A stretch of DNA of 64,000 bases from Alcanivorax profundi (GTDB lineage: Bacteria > Pseudomonadota > Gammaproteobacteria > Pseudomonadales > Alcanivoracaceae). Where the stretch lies: NCBI RefSeq assembly GCF_003597125.1, contig NZ_QYYA01000001.1, positions 1,054,001 to 1,118,000 of the forward strand, written 5' to 3'. Each line of letters opens with the position of its first letter. The first letter of the stretch is position 1. Below the pieces are notes generated by a model. That model ran no database searches. It saw only the letters and a list, made by a program, of their open reading frames with translations, and was not told the origin of the DNA. The position numbers and the translations under genes were made by a program. Positions 35,391 through 47,580 of this stretch are shown one piece after another.

Positions 35391-36293
35391 TTACTTCCCA
35401 ATCAAGTGATCGAGAGCAGAATCCAGATCCGGGTAACGGAAAATGAAGCCTTGCTGTTCAAGGCGCCGGGGATACACTCTTTGCCCCCCCAGAAGCATGC
35501 CGGATAATTCGCCTAAACCAATCCTGAGTGCCGTTGCCGGAACCTTCAACATGACAGGCCTGTGCAGCTTACCGCCAAGCTTTCGATGAAATTCACTCTG
35601 GGTGACAGGCGCTGGGGCACAGGCATTGAATAACCCTTCAATGCCGGGTGTTTCCAGAGCACGAACCAGAATAGCGACCATGTCGTCAATGTGAACCCAG
35701 CTCAACCACTGGTTACCTTCCCCCATCTTGGCACCCAGGCCCAACTTGTATAGGGGCAACAACTGTTTGAGCATGCCTCCGTCACGGCCTAACACGATCC
35801 CTGTGCGTATTAGGCAAAGGCGCACCCCTTGGCGGGACACAGGGCGCGCCGCCTGCTCCCAGGCATCACACAGGCGGTACCCGAAATCCTTCTTTCGGGC
35901 TGGACTGTCCTCTGTGAGTTCTGCATTGCCGGCGTCGCCGTAAAAACCAACGGCCGACCCGGAAACAAGCACGGCCGGCTTGCGTTCGAGGCGAGACACC
36001 AAGCTAACGATATCCTCCGTGACTCCCACCCTGGAGGCGAACAGGGTTTCCTTACGGCGGCGGGTCCAACGACCGGCAAACAGACTCTCCCCGGCAAGGT
36101 TTACAATGCCATCAATCACTTCATCGCCAGCAATCTCATCCAGTGATGAAAGCAGGCGAGTACCTTCCGGTAACCCGCGGGCACTACGGCGGGGCTTTCG
36201 TGTCAAAACAATGAGCTGATGGCCGTGCGCAACAAGCCGCCGACAAAGGTGGCGACCTATGAAGCCGCTCCCACCGGTAAGAAGAATTTTCAA
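35391..36293 (-). CDS. TIGR01777 family (YfcH/SulA-type) NAD-dependent epimerase-like protein
   Basis: An extended SDR of 300 residues, beginning MKILLTGGSGFIGRHLCRRLVAHGHQLIVLTRK (nucleotide loop) with DGIVNLAGESLFAGRWTRRRKETLFASRV, SGSAVGFYGDAG and LIRTGIVLGRDGGML, the hallmarks of the YfcH group. The family's role is unclear; links to cell division have been proposed for plant and cyanobacterial members. It overlaps the preceding gene by four bases, so it is coupled to the LSm-like membrane protein. Confidence 0.92.
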   Translation of the reverse strand: MKILLTGGSGFIGRHLCRRLVAHGHQLIVLTRKPRRSARGLPEGTRLLSSLDEIAGDEVIDGIVNLAGESLFAGRWTRRRKETLFASRVGVTEDIVSLVSRLERKPAVLVSGSAVGFYGDAGNAELTEDSPARKKDFGYRLCDAWEQAARPVSRQGVRLCLIRTGIVLGRDGGMLKQLLPLYKLGLGAKMGEGNQWLSWVHIDDMVAILVRALETPGIEGLFNACAPAPVTQSEFHRKLGGKLHRPVMLKVPATALRIGLGELSGMLLGGQRVYPRRLEQQGFIFRYPDLDSALDHLIGK

Positions 36294-37927
36294 CGTGTCG
36301 CCTCGATAGAACGAATAGTGTTGAGATCGTAGAAAAACTCTATATTGCCCGCCCCCATCGGCACACTCAAGGTGAGGTGGTCATCATTGACAGAATGCAA
36401 AATACCCGTTCGTACAGGCACATCTTCTGCACGAATGGAGACATTCTTTCCAATTAACTGGCGATATCGAGCCGCTTCACTCTCCGTCATGTCTGGTGAC
36501 GACGGCGTGAGGCTTTGCGCAGATGGATTTTCCATCTGTGTGTCCTCAGAAACGACGGCGGCTTGCGCCATTTCAGGAGAAGCCGCTGTATCGGGACCAT
36601 CAGAGGCCTGTTCAAGGAGCACTTTTTGGCCATTGACCAGGGTTAATGAAACCAGCTCTTGATCGGAGACACTGCGTTCGACCACGCCACTACCGACATT
36701 AATTTCAAGCCATAGGCGCTTTGCTGAGATACGACGAAGCACCCCGTCCAACTTTCGGCCGCTGTCTGTTTCGAGTACAACAGCCTGGTCAACAAACGCG
36801 ACCAGTTCCGGAAACGTCTTAACCATGGGTGGAAGCGTCTCTTCTTGTGAAACCTTCGGTGCCTCAGCGACCGGTGACACCAACGCCATGGCGCCTTCTT
36901 TGGCAGGAGTGATAACTTCAGCATGCATGGACCCGGGCTCTACCGACCACCCCACATCACTCTTTTCAAGACGCACAACCCGCTCTTCAACCGCTCCGTT
37001 CGTCAGCAGTACGCGGCTTGTCACCTCACCGGTAGATTCACCGCGACGCAGGATCACATGACGAGTCTTGACCGACTTCAGAGCCCCTTCAGGGAACTGG
37101 GTAGTGAGGTACTCTCTAGCTACGTATGCTAGGGTATCCTCATGATCAAAATGCAGATCTACCTTCCCCCCCAGGTAACGTAGGTGGTTGGTATATGCGG
37201 TAAACTCACCACTCAGGTAGCTCTTGAAACTGTCAGGCATCACCAAAGACAGGGAACCGGATAACTGCCCGGTATCCAGCGGCGCGAGAGCCAGCTCCAT
37301 CCGGTAGCCACCCTCAAAAATGCGCGTCTCGGGGAAATCCTTGCCCGGTTCCTTCCAGGAGAGATGGACAACAGGAACCTCTTCATCGGAAGGGTTCACC
37401 AGGACATTACGGCGTTCGGTAATATCCTCTGGCTTCCAACCGACCAGAATACGCACCTCAAGGGCAGGCAAGAAATCTTCCCCCTGACTGATGGTCAACA
37501 CACCATCAATCAACGCCACCCGGTCATAGCGGAAACTATCGCCATGAAGTCGACCAGAAAGGGGCTTTCCCTGGCGCTTGACGACCAATAACGCGGCTTC
37601 TTCCGAAGACACAAACGATGTCGTGGTGGCCATTTTTTCGCCACGTTGCACCTGGCCGGTTTGATGCGCCAGGGGGCTGACGGAAATGCTGGCATCGTTC
37701 GTATCCGCCGAGAGAATGGCGATGCCAACCGCTGTGAGTAACACCCCGGCGACCCGGCCCAACGCCCACCAACGATAGCCTTCCCAATTTCCCTGAACCT
37801 GTCCCAGACTGACAAGCGGAACCAGAAAAAAAACGGGGCTGTGGCCTCTGTGACTGGCTTCATTCATCAGCCCCAGGGTTGTCACAATAATTGCACTCAC
37901 CCCAATAATGATTAGCAGCTCTGCCAT
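36290..37927 (-). CDS. Unknown membrane-anchored protein with two LSm-like repeats
   Basis: 545 residues, no named family recognised. Two hydrophobic helices at the N-terminus (about 3-21 and 55-75) are followed by a long soluble part. Two C-terminal segments, about 375-433 (FVDQAVVLETDSGRKLDGVLRRISAKRLWLEI...) and about 488-545 (LIGKNVSIRAEDVPVRTGILHSVNDDHLTLSV...), look like repeated small beta-barrels of the LSm/Hfq or SH3 type. The linker between is Ser/Pro/Glu-rich. The gene is coupled to the epimerase by an ATGA overlap. Function unknown; RNA or protein binding at the membrane is a guess from the fold. Confidence 0.78.
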   Translation of the reverse strand: MAELLIIIGVSAIIVTTLGLMNEASHRGHSPVFFLVPLVSLGQVQGNWEGYRWWALGRVAGVLLTAVGIAILSADTNDASISVSPLAHQTGQVQRGEKMATTTSFVSSEEAALLVVKRQGKPLSGRLHGDSFRYDRVALIDGVLTISQGEDFLPALEVRILVGWKPEDITERRNVLVNPSDEEVPVVHLSWKEPGKDFPETRIFEGGYRMELALAPLDTGQLSGSLSLVMPDSFKSYLSGEFTAYTNHLRYLGGKVDLHFDHEDTLAYVAREYLTTQFPEGALKSVKTRHVILRRGESTGEVTSRVLLTNGAVEERVVRLEKSDVGWSVEPGSMHAEVITPAKEGAMALVSPVAEAPKVSQEETLPPMVKTFPELVAFVDQAVVLETDSGRKLDGVLRRISAKRLWLEINVGSGVVERSVSDQELVSLTLVNGQKVLLEQASDGPDTAASPEMAQAAVVSEDTQMENPSAQSLTPSSPDMTESEAARYRQLIGKNVSIRAEDVPVRTGILHSVNDDHLTLSVPMGAGNIEFFYDLNTIRSIEATR

Positions 37928-38329
37928 TTTTTATTCTCTCTCCTGAACAGCCCGCCTCAAGTACCCGTCAGCGTCAGCCGCCCCCGAAGAAGTTCGCCCC
38001 TCGGGGAACACTGCGGTCCCGCCTGAACCTCACTTTACAAAGCTGCCGCCCGGCATTCCAGCACTTAAGTAACTGATTTTTCTCAATCATGGTCAGGGTT
38101 GATCTGTTTCACACTCTTCATGCGCTGGACGGGTATCCATGACGCCGCCCGCGAGTCTTAAACGTCCTTCCAGTTACGCCCCCAAACCGCCTGTCAACCG
38201 TAATAAAAAAATGCTTGTATGGAAGAAAACCAGACGATATATAGGCGCTGTGGACTTTGGAAAACCGGAAAACCGGACCAACAGGCCGAACAATGTGGTT
38301 GTTTGAGGAGGTCAGAACAGGAGGCCACC
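37928..38329. other. Divergent intergenic region
   Basis: About 400 bases between the LSm-like gene (leftward) and the small acidic gene (rightward). A possible promoter for the rightward gene is TTGTAT (38215-38220), a 17-base spacer and TATATA (38238-38243), only modest matches. AGGAGG precedes the downstream ATG at 38330. No RNA gene or coding frame is supported. Confidence 0.45.
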
Positions 38330-38566
38330 ATGAGTAACCGTCGTACAGAGAAAGACTACGATTCGGAAGACCTGCTGATGAACGAAGATTTCGATATCCT
38401 GGATGACGATATGGATGAGGAGGAGCAGGAAGCGCGCAGCGCGCGCAGCCGTGCCTTCAACATGGATATGCGTCATCGCATCGAAGATCGTCTGGAGGAG
38501 CGCCGTCTGCGCAAGGAACTCAATGATTATGAGTCCTTTGAGCTTGACGACGACATACTTCACTAG
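38330..38566 (+). CDS. Small acidic protein, resembling the PA3496 family
   Basis: 78 residues, starting MSNRRTEKDYDSEDLLMNEDF. It is strongly acidic in the middle (DILDDDMDEEEQEA), then basic (RHRIEDRLEERRLRKELNDYESFELDDDILH). The RRxIEDxLEERRLRKEL pattern resembles small proteins annotated as the PA3496 putative envelope-integrity family; this is recalled likeness, not a search result. AGGAGG lies directly upstream of the ATG at 38330, which is chosen over an earlier in-frame ATG. It converges on sucD. Confidence 0.78.
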   Translation: MSNRRTEKDYDSEDLLMNEDFDILDDDMDEEEQEARSARSRAFNMDMRHRIEDRLEERRLRKELNDYESFELDDDILH

Positions 38567-38707
38567 ACCTGGCAGCCCTGGCCATCACGGATTAACGCCA
38601 GGGTCGCCCGCAGGCTTTAGAAAGGCCACGGCCCTGCCCTGTGGGCAGCTCAAGATTATACGATCACCACGGTGCTCCGTTTGTGCTGATATTTCGAGCA
38701 CAACCAT

Positions 38708-38738
38708 AAAAAAGGCCGGCATAATGCCGGCCTTTTTT
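38708..38738. terminator. Bidirectional terminator between the small acidic gene and sucD
   Basis: A perfect stem AAAGGCCGGC / GCCGGCCTTT with a 5-base loop (ATAAT), flanked by A and T runs on both sides, sits between the convergent genes. Confidence 0.9.
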
Positions 38739-38753
38739 GTCACTGGCTGAATA

Positions 38754-39629
38754 TTACCAACCTGTGAGCTCTTTGAGCGCCAGGCCAATGCCGGCCGGGT
38801 TACGCGTGGTCTTCACGCCTGCCGCTTCCAGGGCCGCAAACTTCTCGTCTGCAGTGCCCTTGCCGCCAGCGATGATCGCGCCAGCGTGGCCCATACGCTT
38901 GCCAGGAGGCGCAGTAACGCCAGCAATGTAGCTCACTACCGGTTTGGTCACGTGTTCCTTGATGTAGGCCGCCGCCTCATCTTCAGCAGTACCGCCGATC
39001 TCACCCACCATGATGATGGCTTCCGTCTGCGGATCGTTCTGGAACAGTTCCAGCGCGTCGATGAAGGTCATGCCTGGAATCGGGTCACCGCCGATACCGA
39101 TACAAGTGGACTGACCGAAGCCCAGCTTGGTGGTCTGGTTTACCGCTTCATAGGTCAGGGTACCGGAGCGGGACACGATGCCCACTTTGCCCGGCTGATG
39201 GATATGACCGGGCATGATGCCGATCTTGCACTGACCCGGAGTGATCACGCCCGGACAGTTCGGCCCGATCAGGCGTACACCGCCCTTGCGGGTGATGTAT
39301 TCCTTCACATACAGCATATCCAGTGCAGGAATGCCTTCAGTGATGCAGACGATCAGCTCGATACCTGCATCAGCGGCTTCCAGAATGGAGTCCTTGCAGA
39401 ACGCAGCCGGTACGTAAATGACGCTGGCAGTGGCACCGGTTTCAGCAACCGCTTCCGCCACGGTGTTGAAAACCGGCAGGCCCAAATGGGTCTGGCCACC
39501 TTTACCCGGGGTTACACCACCGACCATTTGCGTGCCATATTCGATGGCCTGCTCGGAGTGGAAGGTGCCCTGGCTACCAGTGAAACCCTGGCAGATAACC
39601 TTGGTGTTCTTGTCGATCAGGACGCTCAT
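38754..39629 (-). CDS. sucD: Succinyl-CoA synthetase alpha subunit
   Basis: SucCD converts succinyl-CoA to succinate with formation of ATP or GTP. The 291 residues start [32 protein letters not shown] and have [19 protein letters not shown]. The phosphorylated His is in [25 protein letters not shown]. It overlaps sucC by four bases (ATGA) and is the last gene of the sucABCD-lpd cluster. Confidence 0.98.
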   Translation of the reverse strand: MSVLIDKNTKVICQGFTGSQGTFHSEQAIEYGTQMVGGVTPGKGGQTHLGLPVFNTVAEAVAETGATASVIYVPAAFCKDSILEAADAGIELIVCITEGIPALDMLYVKEYITRKGGVRLIGPNCPGVITPGQCKIGIMPGHIHQPGKVGIVSRSGTLTYEAVNQTTKLGFGQSTCIGIGGDPIPGMTFIDALELFQNDPQTEAIIMVGEIGGTAEDEAAAYIKEHVTKPVVSYIAGVTAPPGKRMGHAGAIIAGGKGTADEKFAALEAAGVKTTRNPAGIGLALKELTGW

Positions 39630-40795
39630 GCGGCACCTCCAACAGCTTTCACTACCTGCTCGGCAGCGTCTTCAAAACTTTCTGCGGCGATGATGTTCAT
39701 GCCGCTCTCGGCCAGTTTCTGCGCGCCCAGCTCAGCGTTGTTACCTTCCAGACGAACTACCACCGGTACGGTCACACCCACTTCTTCTACCGCGCCGATG
39801 ATGCCTTCAGCAATCAGGTCACAACGCACGATGCCACCGAAGATGTTAACCAGAACGCCCTTCACCTTGTCGTCGGACAGGATGATCTTGAAGGCTTCGG
39901 TTACACGCTCTTTGGTCGCGCCACCGCCCACGTCCAGGAAGTTGGCCGGTGCGCCCCCTTTCAGCTGCACCAGATCCATGGTGCCCATGGCCAGGCCTGC
40001 GCCATTCACCATGCAACCGATGTTGCCGTCCAGCGCTACATAGTTCAGTTCCCACTCGGCCGCGCGACGCTCGCGCGCATCTTCCTGGGAAGGATCTTCC
40101 AGTGCCTTGATATCCGCATGACGGTACAGGGCTGAGCCGTCCACGTTGATCTTGGCATCCAGGCAGTGCAGGTCACCGGCTTCGGTGATCACCAGCGGGT
40201 TAACCTCGATCAGGGCCAGATCCTTGTCGATGAACAGTTGCGCCAGACCCACAAAAATCTTGGCAAACTGGTTGACCTGCTTGCCTTCCAGACCCAGCTG
40301 GAACGCGATCTCACGCGCCTGATAGGGCTGCGCACCCACCAGCGGATCAATCTCTGCACGCAGGATCTTTTCCGGGGTTTCTTCAGCCACGGTCTCAATG
40401 TCCATACCACCTTCAGTGGAGGCCATGAAAACGACACGACGGCTGGCACGGTCCAGGACCGCACTCAGGTACAATTCCTTGGCGATGTCGGTACAGGTTT
40501 CGACCAAAATCTTGGTCACAGGCTGCCCTTTCTCATCGGTCTGGAACGTCACCAGGTTCTTGCCCAGCCACTGCTCGGCAAAGGCAGCGGCTTCTTCAGC
40601 GCTGTCCACCAGCTTTACACCACCCGCCTTACCACGGCCGCCAGCGTGTACCTGGGCTTTCACAACCCACTTGTCACCGCCGATCTCTTTGGTTTTGGCT
40701 GCAACCTCTTCAGGAGTGTCACAAGCGAAACCGGTAGAGACTGGCAAACCATAGTCAGCAAAAAGCTGCTTTGACTGATACTCATGGAGATTCAT
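39626..40795 (-). CDS. sucC: Succinyl-CoA synthetase beta subunit
   Basis: The nucleotide-binding (ATP-grasp) subunit. 389 residues, starting [20 protein letters not shown], with [46 protein letters not shown] and [14 protein letters not shown]. The start is the standard one. It is about 70 bases after lpd with a small GC-rich hairpin (40825-40842) in the gap. Confidence 0.98.
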   Translation of the reverse strand: MNLHEYQSKQLFADYGLPVSTGFACDTPEEVAAKTKEIGGDKWVVKAQVHAGGRGKAGGVKLVDSAEEAAAFAEQWLGKNLVTFQTDEKGQPVTKILVETCTDIAKELYLSAVLDRASRRVVFMASTEGGMDIETVAEETPEKILRAEIDPLVGAQPYQAREIAFQLGLEGKQVNQFAKIFVGLAQLFIDKDLALIEVNPLVITEAGDLHCLDAKINVDGSALYRHADIKALEDPSQEDARERRAAEWELNYVALDGNIGCMVNGAGLAMGTMDLVQLKGGAPANFLDVGGGATKERVTEAFKIILSDDKVKGVLVNIFGGIVRCDLIAEGIIGAVEEVGVTVPVVVRLEGNNAELGAQKLAESGMNIIAAESFEDAAEQVVKAVGGAA

Positions 40796-40867
40796 GCCAA
40801 TACTTCCATCCTGTTGAATGATTTGGCGCCCTTGCGGGCGCCGATTTTTCGCTGCCGTTCTGCGCCG

Positions 40868-43611
<2,744 letters not shown>

Positions 43612-43624
43612 GACTAATCCTTAT

Positions 43625-46459
43625 TTACTTGATCTCAAAGGCGTCCTGAACCAGACGCTGCTGTTGTTCGACGTGCAGGGACATGGACCCGGCGGCTGGC
43701 GCCGCGGCCATTTCACGACCTGCGTAATGCACCTGGGCGACACCCACCTGATACGCAACCCGGTACATGTGGTGTTGAGAGCAGTACCAGGCACCCTGGT
43801 TCATCGGCTCTTCCTGGCACCACACCAGGTGTTTCAGGTTCGGGTAGGTCTCCAGCACTTCTTTCAGTCGCTGCTCAGGGAACGGATAAAGCTGCTCCAC
43901 TCGCACCAGAGCGGTGTCGGTGCGGCCATCGCTGTCACGTTTTTCCAGCAGGTCGTAGTAGACCTTGCCGGAGCACAGCACCACCCGGTTCACCTTCTCG
44001 GGATTCAGATCCGCCGGGTCATCCAGCACGGTCTCGAACTTGCCCTGGGCCAGATCCTCCAGAGAAGACACAGCTTTCTTGTGCCGCAACAGGCTTTTCG
44101 GGCTCATCACCACCAACGGCTTGCGCAGCGGGCGTACCGCCTGACGACGTAACAGATGGAAGATCTGGGAGGGGGTGCTCGGCACACAGACCTGCATATT
44201 GTGCTCGGCGCACAATTGCAGGAAACGCTCAAGACGCGCGGAGGAGTGCTCCGGACCCTGCCCTTCGTAACCATGTGGCAACAGCATGGTCAAGCCACAC
44301 AGACGCGCCCATTTGGCTTCACCGGACGAAATGAACTGGTCGATCACCACCTGGGCACCGTTGGCGAAGTCGCCAAACTGGGCCTCCCAGATCACCAGCG
44401 ATTTCGGCGTGGTGGTGGCATAACCGTATTCGAAGCCCAGCACGGCCTCTTCCGAGAGCAATGAATCGTAGATGTCGAAGCGCGGCTGCTCGCCATAAAG
44501 ATGCTGGAGGCCAACATATGCCTCACCATCCTTCTGGTTATGCAGCACCGCATGGCGGTGGGAGAAGGTGCCACGGCCACAGTCCTGACCGGTCAGGCGA
44601 ACATGAAAGCCCTGATCCAGCAATGACGCATACGCCAGCGTTTCGGCGTAGCCCCAGTTCAGGGGCATGGCGCCAGCCGTCATTTTGCGGCGGTCTTCCA
44701 CAATTTTCTTCACCTGACGCTGGGGCACAAAGCCTTCCGGCAAGGTTTCCAGACGGTTGGCAAGATCCTGCAGCTTTTTCAGCGCAGTCGAGGTATCCCA
44801 GTCATCCTCTACTTGATGACCGATGTAGGGAGACCAGTCTACAAACAGCGCCTTGTTGGGCTCGCGCACCAGGGACTTCACCACGTGATTTCCCGCATCC
44901 AGCATGTCGCGGTAATCATCCACCGCTTTCTGGGCTTCCTGCTCACTGATTACGCCTTGATTGATCAGGCGCTCAGCGTACAAAGTACGGGTGGTCGGAT
45001 GGCTCTTGATCTTCTTGTACATCAGCGGCTGGGTGCCAGACGGCTCGTCCGCTTCGTTGTGCCCAAGACGACGGTAGCAGATCATGTCGATCACCACGTC
45101 TTTCTTGAATTGCATGCGGTAGTCCACCGCCAGCTGAGTCACGAAGTAGACCGCTTCCGGATCATCTGCATTTACGTGGAAGATCGGCGCCTGCACCATC
45201 TTCGCCACGTCAGTACAGTATTCGGTAGAACGGGCATCTTCTCGACGGCTGGTAGTAAAGCCTACCTGGTTGTTGATGACGATGTGCAGGCTTCCACCCG
45301 TGTAGAAACCGCGGGTCTGGGACATCTGGAAGGTTTCCATCACCACGCCCTGACCGGCAAACGCCGCATCACCGTGAATGAGGATGGGCACAACCTGGTC
45401 ACCGCCTTCATCATTACGGCGATCCTGGCGAGCACGAACGGAGCCTTCCACCACCGGAGAGACGATCTCCAGATGGGAGGGGTTGAACGCCATGGCCAGA
45501 TGCACTTCGCCACCGGAGGTCAACACATTGGAGGAGAAGCCCTGGTGGTACTTCACGTCACCGGAGCCGGATTCGATGAAGCTCTTGCCATCGAATTCCT
45601 CGAAAAGATCCTTGGGGCTCTTGCCAAGGGTATTCACCAGCACATTCAAGCGGCCACGGTGGGCCATGCCAATGACCATTTCCTTGGCGCCATAGCTGCC
45701 TACCCGCTGGATCATTTCATCCATCAACGGAATCAGTGACTCACCGCCCTCCAGACCAAAGCGTTTGGTACCGGGGTATTTGCTGCCCAGGTACTTTTCC
45801 AGGCCTTCGGCGGCGGAGAGACGCTCAAGAATATGTCCCTTGATGTCCTTGCCATATTCGGGGTGACAACGAACGCCTTCCATGCGCTGCTGCAGCCAGC
45901 GTTTTTCTGCGGTGTTGACGATATGCATGTACTCTGCCCCAACGCTGGAGCAGTAAGTCGTTTGCAGACAATCAACGATTTCTCGCAGGGTGGCTTCCGG
46001 CTTGCCAATGAAAAGGTTGCCGGTCTGGAAAACGGTATCCAGGTCTGCCGGGCTCAGGCCATGATGCGCCAGTTCGAGATCAGGAACATCTTCACGCTCC
46101 ATCAGCCCCAGCGGATCCAGCTTCGCGACCTGATGCCCCCGGTTGCGGTACGCCGCAATCAGGTGCAACACCCGCACCTGGCGCCGTTCATGCTCAGTGC
46201 TGACAGCACCGGCACCGAACTTCTGCACCCGGGAGCGATTTTTGGCTTGAAGCAGAAAGTATTCGCGTACAGCCGCATGGGGGACGTCAGATTCGACGGC
46301 GGCATCAACACTGGGGAGTTTTTCGAAATAGACGCGCCAGTCTTCTGGCACAGAATTGGGATCGGTCAGATAGGATTCGTACAGTTCATCGACATAGGCA
46401 GCATTGGCTCCTCCAATGTGCGAGGACTGCCATTGTCGCTGCATGGAACTGTCTTGCAT
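43625..46459 (-). CDS. sucA: 2-Oxoglutarate dehydrogenase E1 component
   Basis: SucA decarboxylates 2-oxoglutarate with thiamine diphosphate. 944 residues, close to the E. coli length. It has VIGMAHRGRLNVLVNTLGKSP, the TPP motif region ILIHGDAAFAGQGVVMETFQMSQTRGFYTGGSLHIVINNQVGFTTS, MICYRRLGHNEADEPSGTQP and LLPHGYEGQGPEHSSARLERFLQLC. The ATG at 46459 has AAGGA about 10 bases upstream and is preferred to a start eleven codons earlier. Confidence 0.97.
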   Translation of the reverse strand: MQDSSMQRQWQSSHIGGANAAYVDELYESYLTDPNSVPEDWRVYFEKLPSVDAAVESDVPHAAVREYFLLQAKNRSRVQKFGAGAVSTEHERRQVRVLHLIAAYRNRGHQVAKLDPLGLMEREDVPDLELAHHGLSPADLDTVFQTGNLFIGKPEATLREIVDCLQTTYCSSVGAEYMHIVNTAEKRWLQQRMEGVRCHPEYGKDIKGHILERLSAAEGLEKYLGSKYPGTKRFGLEGGESLIPLMDEMIQRVGSYGAKEMVIGMAHRGRLNVLVNTLGKSPKDLFEEFDGKSFIESGSGDVKYHQGFSSNVLTSGGEVHLAMAFNPSHLEIVSPVVEGSVRARQDRRNDEGGDQVVPILIHGDAAFAGQGVVMETFQMSQTRGFYTGGSLHIVINNQVGFTTSRREDARSTEYCTDVAKMVQAPIFHVNADDPEAVYFVTQLAVDYRMQFKKDVVIDMICYRRLGHNEADEPSGTQPLMYKKIKSHPTTRTLYAERLINQGVISEQEAQKAVDDYRDMLDAGNHVVKSLVREPNKALFVDWSPYIGHQVEDDWDTSTALKKLQDLANRLETLPEGFVPQRQVKKIVEDRRKMTAGAMPLNWGYAETLAYASLLDQGFHVRLTGQDCGRGTFSHRHAVLHNQKDGEAYVGLQHLYGEQPRFDIYDSLLSEEAVLGFEYGYATTTPKSLVIWEAQFGDFANGAQVVIDQFISSGEAKWARLCGLTMLLPHGYEGQGPEHSSARLERFLQLCAEHNMQVCVPSTPSQIFHLLRRQAVRPLRKPLVVMSPKSLLRHKKAVSSLEDLAQGKFETVLDDPADLNPEKVNRVVLCSGKVYYDLLEKRDSDGRTDTALVRVEQLYPFPEQRLKEVLETYPNLKHLVWCQEEPMNQGAWYCSQHHMYRVAYQVGVAQVHYAGREMAAAPAAGSMSLHVEQQQRLVQDAFEIK

Positions 46460-46811
46460 TTTAGCTCGTTCCTTCCGCGGGAAGGATGTCACACGCTGTG
46501 GTAAGTGTAACTGCGACCACAGGGGAGTGACCCTGTTCCCGTACGCTTCTGTTTGTCAGGAGCAACGCCTTTTAAGCCCTGCTCCACCCACAAGATACAA
46601 CAAAACCCTGCTTAGGCCGGGTAAGGCCATGACAGGTCGATGCCGTATCTCTCGAGGGGTTGCCTCGAACGCTGCCTAGTGTAGCCCTTTTATTGCGGTT
46701 TTGTTAGACATCGATTTCATAAATTCATTTATGAATCAGTCTCTTCTTGACCACAATTGGCAAAACGTCGAATAGACAGAGAAATTCAACGCCAAGCCGT
46801 CATTTACAAAC
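46460..46811. promoter_or_regulatory. sucA promoter region with a 20-base palindrome
   Basis: About 350 bases between sdhB and sucA. It should hold the sucA promoter. A perfect palindrome TTCATAAA-ttca-TTTATGAA lies at 46716-46735 and could be an operator. A minus-strand TACACT (46678-46683) about 220 bases before sucA is a possible -10 box, without a clear -35. No RNA gene was recognised. Confidence 0.45.
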
Positions 46812-46842
46812 AAAAAAGGCGGCCATGACGGCCGCCTTTTTC
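46812..46842 (-). terminator. Rho-independent terminator after sdhB
   Basis: A perfect stem AAAAGGCGGCC / GGCCGCCTTTT with a 5-base loop follows the sdhB stop by about ten bases. On the minus strand it ends in TTTTTTGTTT. It separates the sdh and suc units. Confidence 0.9.
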
Positions 46843-46849
46843 TGCAGGG

Positions 46850-47566
46850 TCAGATGCCCCGCTCCAGCAACATGGAACGGATATGACCGATGGCCCGAGT
46901 CGGGTTAAGACCTTTAGGGCAAACACTCACACAGTTCATGATGCCGTGACAGCGGAACAGGCTGAAGGGGTCGTCCAGTTTGGACAGACGCTCTTCAGTG
47001 GCATTGTCGCGGCTGTCCGCCAGGAAGCGGTAGCTCTGCAACAGCGCCGCCGGACCCAGGAACTTGTCCGGATTCCACCAGAAGCTCGGGCAGCTGGTTG
47101 AACAGCAAGCACACAGAATACATTCATACAGACCGTCGATCTTGGCACGCTCTTCCGGAGACTGCAGACGCTCGATGGCCGGAGCCGGAGTGTTGTTCTG
47201 CAGGTACGGTTGTACCTTTTCGTACTGGTTGTAGAACATGCCCATGTCCACCACCAGGTCACGAATGACCGGCAGACCCGGCAGCGGGCGCAGGATCAGG
47301 GGTTTCTTGCCTTCCAGTACACCCGGTGCCACCTGGGACAACGGAGTGATACAGGCCAGGCCGTTCTTGCCGTTCATGTTCATGCCGTCAGAGCCACATA
47401 CACCCTCACGACAGGAGCGACGGTATGCCAGGGACTGATCCTGTTCTTTTACCAGAGCCAGGATGTCCAGCACCATGAGGTCTTTACCCTGGGTATCAAC
47501 CTCATACTCCTTCATGCTCGGCTCGCGGTCCGTTTCCGGATTGTAGCGATAGATACTAACTTTCAT
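46850..47566 (-). CDS. sdhB: Succinate dehydrogenase iron-sulfur subunit
   Basis: The electron-transfer subunit with three Fe-S clusters. 238 residues, with the 2Fe-2S Cys group in RRSCREGVCGSDGMNMNGKNGLACITPL and the second group in YECILCACCSTSCPSFWWNPDKFLGPAALLQ. The third is LFRCHGIMNCVSVCPKGLNPTRAIGHIRSMLL. It is the last gene of sdhCDAB and is followed by a terminator. Confidence 0.98.
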   Translation of the reverse strand: MKVSIYRYNPETDREPSMKEYEVDTQGKDLMVLDILALVKEQDQSLAYRRSCREGVCGSDGMNMNGKNGLACITPLSQVAPGVLEGKKPLILRPLPGLPVIRDLVVDMGMFYNQYEKVQPYLQNNTPAPAIERLQSPEERAKIDGLYECILCACCSTSCPSFWWNPDKFLGPAALLQSYRFLADSRDNATEERLSKLDDPFSLFRCHGIMNCVSVCPKGLNPTRAIGHIRSMLLERGI

Positions 47567-47580
47567 CGTAGTACTCTCCG

